Positions 7,243 through 7,479 of a DNA stretch of 7,479 nucleotides are shown piece after piece (the stretch's first letter is position 1; each line of letters starts with the position of its first letter). A program made the translations under genes and the position numbers. The notes under the pieces are model-generated. The model ran no database searches, was not told the DNA's origin, and saw nothing but the letters and a program-made list of their open reading frames with translations. Source of the DNA: Leclercia sp. UBA7405 (GTDB taxonomy: Bacteria > Pseudomonadota > Gammaproteobacteria > Enterobacterales > Enterobacteriaceae); contig DKMV01000356.1 of assembly GCA_002469605.1 (NCBI GenBank), forward strand, positions 379-7,857, in the 5' to 3' direction.

Positions 7243-7276
7243 ACAACAATACGCAGCAAAACGAGGTTCTGGTTCA

Positions 7277-7479
7277 ATGGCGAATTTTTTCATCGATCGC
7301 CCCATTTTTGCCTGGGTGCTGGCAATCCTTTTGTGTCTGACGGGCACCCTTGCTATTTTTTCGCTTCCCGTTGAGCAATATCCCGAACTGGCACCGCCTA
7401 ACGTGCGCATTACCGCCAACTACCCTGGCGCCTCGGCGCAGACGCTGGAGAACACCGTCACCCAGGTGATCGAGCAGAA
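7277..7479 (+). CDS. acrD: RND multidrug efflux pump AcrD (N-terminal 67 residues; continues outside window)
   Basis: AcrD is the inner-membrane pump subunit that works with AcrA and TolC, exporting aminoglycosides and some amphiphilic compounds by proton exchange. Only 67 of about 1037 codons are present. They begin [20 protein letters not shown], the RND start, and continue through the first transmembrane helix (about residues 10-28) into the periplasmic porter domain ([27 protein letters not shown]). The few differences I see from remembered E. coli AcrD, such as Glu for Asp in QYPELAPP and Ile for Val in VRITANYP, are conservative. GAGGT at 7263-7267 lies 9 nt before the ATG. AcrB or AcrF would differ more in this region, and BaeR-type control also points to acrD. 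The gene diverges from nudK across 292 bp. Confidence 0.93.
   Translation, partial: MANFFIDRPIFAWVLAILLCLTGTLAIFSLPVEQYPELAPPNVRITANYPGASAQTLENTVTQVIEQ

Overview
This window is a stretch of core chromosome from a member of the Enterobacteriaceae. Every gene is recognisable from E. coli/Salmonella-type genomes. The protein sequences are close to, but not identical with, those I remember from E. coli K-12, and third codon positions are richer in G+C. This suggests an Enterobacter, Leclercia, Lelliottia or Klebsiella-like host. I cannot settle the genus by reading.

Layout. Positions 1-1913 (minus strand) hold the first 637 codons of maeB, the NADP-dependent malic enzyme, running off the left edge. 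Positions 1914-2203 are the divergent maeB/talA regulatory region, with inverted repeats and candidate promoters in both directions. Positions 2204-5162 (plus strand) are the talA-tktB operon, for transaldolase A and transketolase 2, with 19 bp between the genes. A strong hairpin at 5209-5238 serves as a shared, bidirectional terminator. Positions 5241-6284 (minus) are ypfG, a predicted periplasmic DUF1176 protein. Positions 6409-6984 (minus) are nudK, a Nudix GDP-mannose pyrophosphatase. Positions 6985-7276 form a divergent nudK/acrD control region with a perfect CpxR-type box and a good BaeR-type box. From 7277 (plus) the window holds the first 67 codons of acrD, the RND multidrug pump, running off the right edge.

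How the genes fit together. talA and tktB encode the second isozymes of the non-oxidative pentose phosphate pathway. They interconvert C3-C7 sugar phosphates and are known in E. coli as sigma-S/stationary-phase genes. maeB makes pyruvate and NADPH from malate. Thus the left two thirds of the window concerns carbon and NADPH balance. The right third combines a housekeeping Nudix enzyme, an envelope protein of unknown function and an envelope-stress-controlled efflux pump.

I found no mobile element, tRNA, rRNA, CRISPR array, phage remnant or new defence-like system. The points worth a second look are modest. The aegA-narQ pair that separates nudK from acrD in E. coli is absent. The CpxR box lies at a position that suits nudK better than acrD. 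TktB has a D-to-E change next to its substrate/cofactor pocket and a TktA-like short C-terminus. The maeB/talA region holds overlapping dyads.
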